Positions 6,036 through 7,713 of a stretch of 7,713 nucleotides of DNA are shown here, one piece after another. This stretch comes from JBGSPQ01 sp041738505. Lineage in GTDB: Bacteria; Patescibacteriota; Gracilibacteria; UBA1369. The stretch spans positions 1 to 7,713 of the forward strand of contig JBGSPQ010000029.1 of the NCBI GenBank assembly GCA_041738505.1, read 5' to 3'. The translations under genes were made by a program, and so were the position numbers. Positions within the stretch are counted from its first letter, which is position 1. Every line of letters begins with the position of its first letter. The notes beneath the pieces are model-generated. The model had not been told where the DNA came from. It did not search any database and saw only the letters and a program-made list of their open reading frames with translations.

Positions 6036-6126
6036 CTAACGTTGGGCGGTCTGCGTGGGGTGGGCGGGGCCGTCGGTCGTCGCGCCATCCGGATTTATTG
6101 TGGAGAGAGTGTACCTGGGGTGCGGT
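6036..6126 (-). pseudogene. Orphan HD-hydrolase 5' fragment; border repeat B, copy 2
   Basis: Read on the minus strand from 6116, this segment gives RYTLSTINPDGATTDG..., aligning without gaps to the first codons of the HD hydrolase (MYTLSSINPDGTTSNG...). The start codon position is AGG, not ATG. The similarity fades after about codon 23, and a TAG at 6038-6036 ends the frame after 26 codons. No HD domain follows; the lipoprotein gene comes next. The fragment starts directly after the mazF stop codon, just as copy 1 follows the PIN stop. It is either a remnant of a duplicated hydrolase gene or a border sequence carried with TA cassettes. The rest of the gap to 5964 is G-rich and has no other gene. 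Confidence 0.65.
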
Positions 6127-6474
6127 TTAAATATCAAAATGTATTTTCAGGTAGCTTTTTATTTCTTCCATTTTCTCCGGATTCAATAAGCCGATCTTTT
6201 TCATGAAGCGTGTTTTGTCAAAAGCGTGGATTGCCTGTGCTTTGGCGATGGAGTCGGTGTAAAGGTTGTTTTGCCTGTCTTTTTTTATTTGGATGTCGCC
6301 CGGGCGTTTGCCACGTATGTTGGATGTGACGGCCATTACGGTTATCAGGCTGGTTCTGATTATGGTCTTGTCGGACTGGATGATTACGGCCGGTCTTTGT
6401 TTTTGGAATTCATGACCTTTGCCCGGATCAAAATCCACCAGATAGATTTCCCCCCGTTTGTAATTTCCGTTCAT
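6127..6474 (-). CDS. mazF: MazF/PemK-family endoribonuclease toxin, 115 aa
   Basis: MazF toxins are small SH3-like barrel RNases that cut mRNA at short sequences. Family landmarks are present in order: KRGEIYLVDFDP (residues 6-17), the loop GHEFQKQRPAVIIQ (20-33) containing the usual Arg-Pro-Ala, VMAVTSN (46-52) with the conserved Thr, and the C-terminal AKAQAI...IGLL segment. The length is normal. Its ATG overlaps the TGA of the Panacea antitoxin (ATGA at 6474-6471), so translation is probably coupled; a weak AAGG lies just before the start. The expected partner is the upstream protein, not a MazE-type antitoxin, which is absent. The stop codon is followed at once by border repeat B. Confidence 0.9.
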   Translation of the reverse strand: MNGNYKRGEIYLVDFDPGKGHEFQKQRPAVIIQSDKTIIRTSLITVMAVTSNIRGKRPGDIQIKKDRQNNLYTDSIAKAQAIHAFDKTRFMKKIGLLNPEKMEEIKSYLKIHFDI

Positions 6475-7286
6475 TTGCCTTCGGGTAAGTTTTGGTAATA
6501 GTTGTATTCGCTGTCGGAGATATCGCCCAGTTCTTTGATGATGTCGGAGGCAGATGCTTCACTCCATTGTTTGTCGGTATCGGTACGGGCGAAGGTAGCG
6601 GTTCTTTGGAAAACCATGTTGTAGTCAATTTTCTGAAGGTCTTTGGCGGCTATCCACGGGATGTCTTCATGGGAATATGCCCGCATTTCGCTGCCGTTTT
6701 TATCCGCAAGGCGGGCAATGACGCCGTCCATATGTTCTTTTTCGGAGGCGGTGAAAAGATCCAGATTTGATTTACGGCGGGGCAGGTATTTTTTCTGGTC
6801 ATATTGAAAATATTTGCTGTTTACGCGTTCCATTTCGCCGTGTTCAATCATCTCGCCCGCCACTTGTTTGAATTGAAGGGGGGTTGGGCCGTGGTGGTTT
6901 TTAATGTAGGTGGCTCCGGTGAGAGGTTTGCCGTGTTGTTCGTAATAGTCAAAATCCATAAAATATAGGAGCTTATAAAGGGCTGTTTCACCGATGTTGG
7001 GTTTGGCGCCGACTTTTTCCAGAACATACAGGAGTAATTCTTTAAATTTTTGAGGGTTGAAACCGGTCGGTCGATGTTTGCCCGCCGGTTGCCGTTTATC
7101 CGGTGTGGTGAGTGATTTTTTTTCCGGGTGGGGTTTTATCATCTCTGCAAGGGTTTTTGCCTGTGAAAGGGTTGGTTCTTTTTCGCCGTTTTCAATGCGA
7201 ATGTAGGTGGGACGGGAAACACCCAACTTTTCGGCCATTTCCTCCTGTGTGACACCATGCTGTTTTCGGATTTGCCTAAGGTTCAT
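6471..7286 (-). CDS. Xre-type HTH plus Panacea (DUF4065) antitoxin, 271 aa
   Basis: Residues 3-55 form an Xre helix-turn-helix (LRQIRKQHGVTQEEMAEKLG, SRPTYIRIENG), a DNA-binding domain used for autorepression in TA operons. After a polar linker (about 56-78), residues 80-235 form a Panacea/DUF4065 (SocA-like) domain. Its core is ETALYKLLYFMDFDYYE...GKPLTGATYIKNHHGPTP (100-136). Panacea domains are known as antitoxins that pair with many unrelated toxins; here the partner is MazF, to which it is joined by an ATGA overlap. It has a near-consensus promoter with dyad and direct-repeat sequences at the start site, which fits self-regulation. The last 30 residues are polar and may contact the toxin. 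There is no Shine-Dalgarno sequence at the start. Confidence 0.88.
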   Translation of the reverse strand: MNLRQIRKQHGVTQEEMAEKLGVSRPTYIRIENGEKEPTLSQAKTLAEMIKPHPEKKSLTTPDKRQPAGKHRPTGFNPQKFKELLLYVLEKVGAKPNIGETALYKLLYFMDFDYYEQHGKPLTGATYIKNHHGPTPLQFKQVAGEMIEHGEMERVNSKYFQYDQKKYLPRRKSNLDLFTASEKEHMDGVIARLADKNGSEMRAYSHEDIPWIAAKDLQKIDYNMVFQRTATFARTDTDKQWSEASASDIIKELGDISDSEYNYYQNLPEGK

Positions 7287-7310
7287 CGGTGTGCGGTTAA
7301 AATGCTAATT

Positions 7311-7335
7311 TTATAGCTTATAACCAATAATAACC
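7311..7335 (-). promoter_or_regulatory. Candidate operator for the Xre-Panacea antitoxin
   Basis: TTATA (7311-7315) and TATAA (7319-7323) form a perfect dyad around the predicted start site. ATAACC occurs twice, at 7320-7325 and 7330-7335, exactly 10 bp apart, so both copies face the same side of the helix and overlap the -10. A third related sequence, GGTTAA, lies at 7295-7300. Repressor binding here would block RNA polymerase. Confidence 0.45.
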
Positions 7336-7355
7336 GGCCTTTTGCGATTTGTCAA
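7327..7355 (-). promoter_or_regulatory. Sigma-70 promoter of the Panacea-mazF operon
   Basis: On the minus strand TTGACA (7355-7350) and TATTAT (7332-7327) are separated by exactly 17 bp, matching the consensus at 6 of 6 and 5 of 6 positions. Transcription would start near 7320 and give a leader of about 34 nt. Confidence 0.7.
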
Positions 7356-7421
7356 TAATATTTACAAAATATAAAAAGTAAAGATTGTTTACGTCTTAAT
7401 TATACAGAGGTGAGATTACGG

Positions 7422-7456
7422 AAACTTAATGGAATCTTTAAATAAATTTAAATTTT
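7422..7456 (+). repeat. Border repeat A, copy 2 (upstream of the Panacea-mazF module)
   Basis: This is the partner of 2156-2190, with 27 of 35 positions identical without gaps and a shared TTAATGGAAT core. It lies about 135 bp upstream of the antitoxin start, on the same side of the TA module and in the same orientation as copy 1. AT-richness makes chance similarity possible. Confidence 0.4.
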
Positions 7457-7505
7457 CGGGGGGAGCTGTGTGGGGGGGTGGTGGTTGAATCGTTGCCCAG
7501 GATGG

Positions 7506-7527
7506 AATCTGTGCACGTGCACGGATT
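7506..7527. repeat. 22-bp near-perfect palindrome, half-repeated at 7569-7581
   Basis: AATCTGTGCAC is followed directly by GTGCACGGATT, and the two halves are inverse complements at 10 of 11 positions. GAATCTGTGC at 7505-7514 recurs at 7569-7578. The longer stretches 7505-7519 and 7569-7583 agree at 14 of 15 positions, and the second copy is cut off where the insertion sequence begins. It may be a protein-binding site or a REP-like element. Confidence 0.7.
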
Positions 7528-7581
7528 TTGAAAACTGGAATGGCTTATTGGAGCGATAAAAGGGCTATGAATCTGTGCGCG

Positions 7582-7608
7582 TGTAAAAAATCAACGGGTT
7601 GTTTACAC
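7582..7608. mobile_element. Right terminal inverted repeat of an IS481-like insertion sequence
   Basis: From 7582 inward the sequence is TGTAAAAAATCAACGGGTTGT. From memory the Bordetella IS481 end is TGTGAAGATTCAATAGGTTGT, which matches at 16 of 21 positions. The element would continue past the right edge of the window. The transposase stop codon (7603-7605) lies at its inner edge, as is common for this family. The segment is also an imperfect hairpin (GTGTAAA at 7581-7587 with TTTACAC at 7602-7608, and CAAC with GTTG inside). The exact outer boundary is not proved without the other end. Confidence 0.55.
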
Positions 7609-7713
7609 TTCTGCATCAAGAAACCTTTTTAGTCTTTGGCAAGGAGTGTAAGAAGTTTTGTCTATTTTAAGCGCAGAATGGAGTCTTACATGATTATAAT
7701 ATTTAACATAATT
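7603..7713 (-). CDS. C-terminal end of an rve-type transposase (IS481/IS3-like), partial
   Basis: An open frame enters from the right edge and ends at TAA (7605-7603) after 36 codons. The peptide NYVKYYNHVRLHSALKIDKT continues SYTPCQRLKRFL. It matches the well-known end of the DDE integrase core of these transposases, YxxYYNxxRxHSALxxxTPxQxL. The catalytic Asp and Glu residues are outside the window, so integrity cannot be judged. The neighbouring terminal repeat supports an insertion sequence whose transposase gene points towards the Panacea-mazF module. IS3 and IS481 share this motif; the terminal sequence favours IS481. Confidence 0.75.
   Translation of the reverse strand, partial: NYVKYYNHVRLHSALKIDKTSYTPCQRLKRFLDAEV

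Larger units (their letters stand above)
7356..7581. other. Intergenic region without a supported gene
   Basis: Between the Panacea promoter and the insertion-sequence end I see no gene. The region holds AT-rich DNA with border repeat A (7422-7456). Then comes a G-rich tract with runs of six and seven G (7458-7463 and 7472-7478) followed by GGTGG, the palindrome at 7506-7527, and the partial repeat of that palindrome at 7569-7581. The G-rich tract faintly resembles the G-rich plus-strand part of border repeat B. Confidence 0.6.

Noticed and set aside
6226..6770. Plus-strand frames opposite mazF and the Panacea gene (90 and 92 codons)
   Set aside because: They are antisense shadows; the minus-strand proteins match known families and are coupled by an ATGA overlap.
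7540..7632. Plus-strand 30-codon frame with four cysteines (MAYWSDKRAMNLCACKK...)
   Set aside because: It crosses the terminal repeat of the insertion sequence and runs antisense to the transposase end; it has no ribosome site and the cysteines are probably chance.
7647..7690. Inverted repeat TGTAAGA / TCTTACA
   Set aside because: It is only 7 bp per arm with a 30-bp gap and lies inside the transposase coding sequence, so it is likely chance.
1..7713. CRISPR array, tRNA, rRNA or riboswitch
   Set aside because: No regularly spaced direct repeats, cloverleaf-like segments or known RNA motifs were seen on either strand by eye.

Overview
The window looks like bacterial chromosome, most likely from an uncultured lineage. 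A Patescibacteria/CPR-type genome is my best guess, but it is weakly supported. The grounds are a divergent Lgt with a GCFLNGCC core, a large lipoprotein with an acidic GDKED repeat and thrombospondin type-3 Ca-binding repeats, start codons almost without Shine-Dalgarno sequences, and several toxin-antitoxin (TA) pairs. TGA serves as a stop codon, so the code is standard. No rRNA, tRNA or CRISPR array is visible.

Layout, left to right. (1) 1-75: the first 25 codons of a minus-strand gene leaving the window, with its ATG inside an inverted repeat. (2) 161-649: a near-consensus promoter and a plus-strand gene for a stand-alone CheD-like deamidase-fold protein. It converges on and overlaps by 41 bp the next gene. 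(3) 2090-609, minus strand: an apparent operon of a 51-residue putative antitoxin (not in common ORF calls), a PIN-domain toxin, and a single-domain RelA/SpoT-type HD hydrolase. (4) 5963-2183, minus strand: a 975-residue lipoprotein followed 22 nt later by lgt, the enzyme that lipidates lipoproteins. (5) 7286-6127, minus strand: an Xre-HTH plus Panacea (DUF4065) antitoxin overlapping a MazF toxin by ATGA, with a consensus promoter and a compact operator-like region. (6) 7422-7713: AT-rich and G-rich intergenic DNA, a 22-bp palindrome, and the right end of an insertion sequence. The IS encodes the last 36 residues of an rve-type (IS481/IS3-like) transposase running in from the right edge.

The most unusual structure is shared by the two TA modules. 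Each is bracketed by the same two direct repeats in the same orientation. Upstream of the antitoxin lies an AT-rich repeat (2156-2190 and 7422-7456). Immediately after the toxin stop codon lies a second repeat that carries the reading frame of the HD-hydrolase N-terminus (1335-1426 and 6036-6126). In the first copy this is the real start of the HD gene. In the second it is an orphan fragment with AGG instead of ATG and a stop after 26 codons. This suggests that TA genes have been exchanged or inserted as cassettes between conserved borders, or that an ancestral TA-hydrolase unit was duplicated and its toxin swapped. The borders were compared by eye only.
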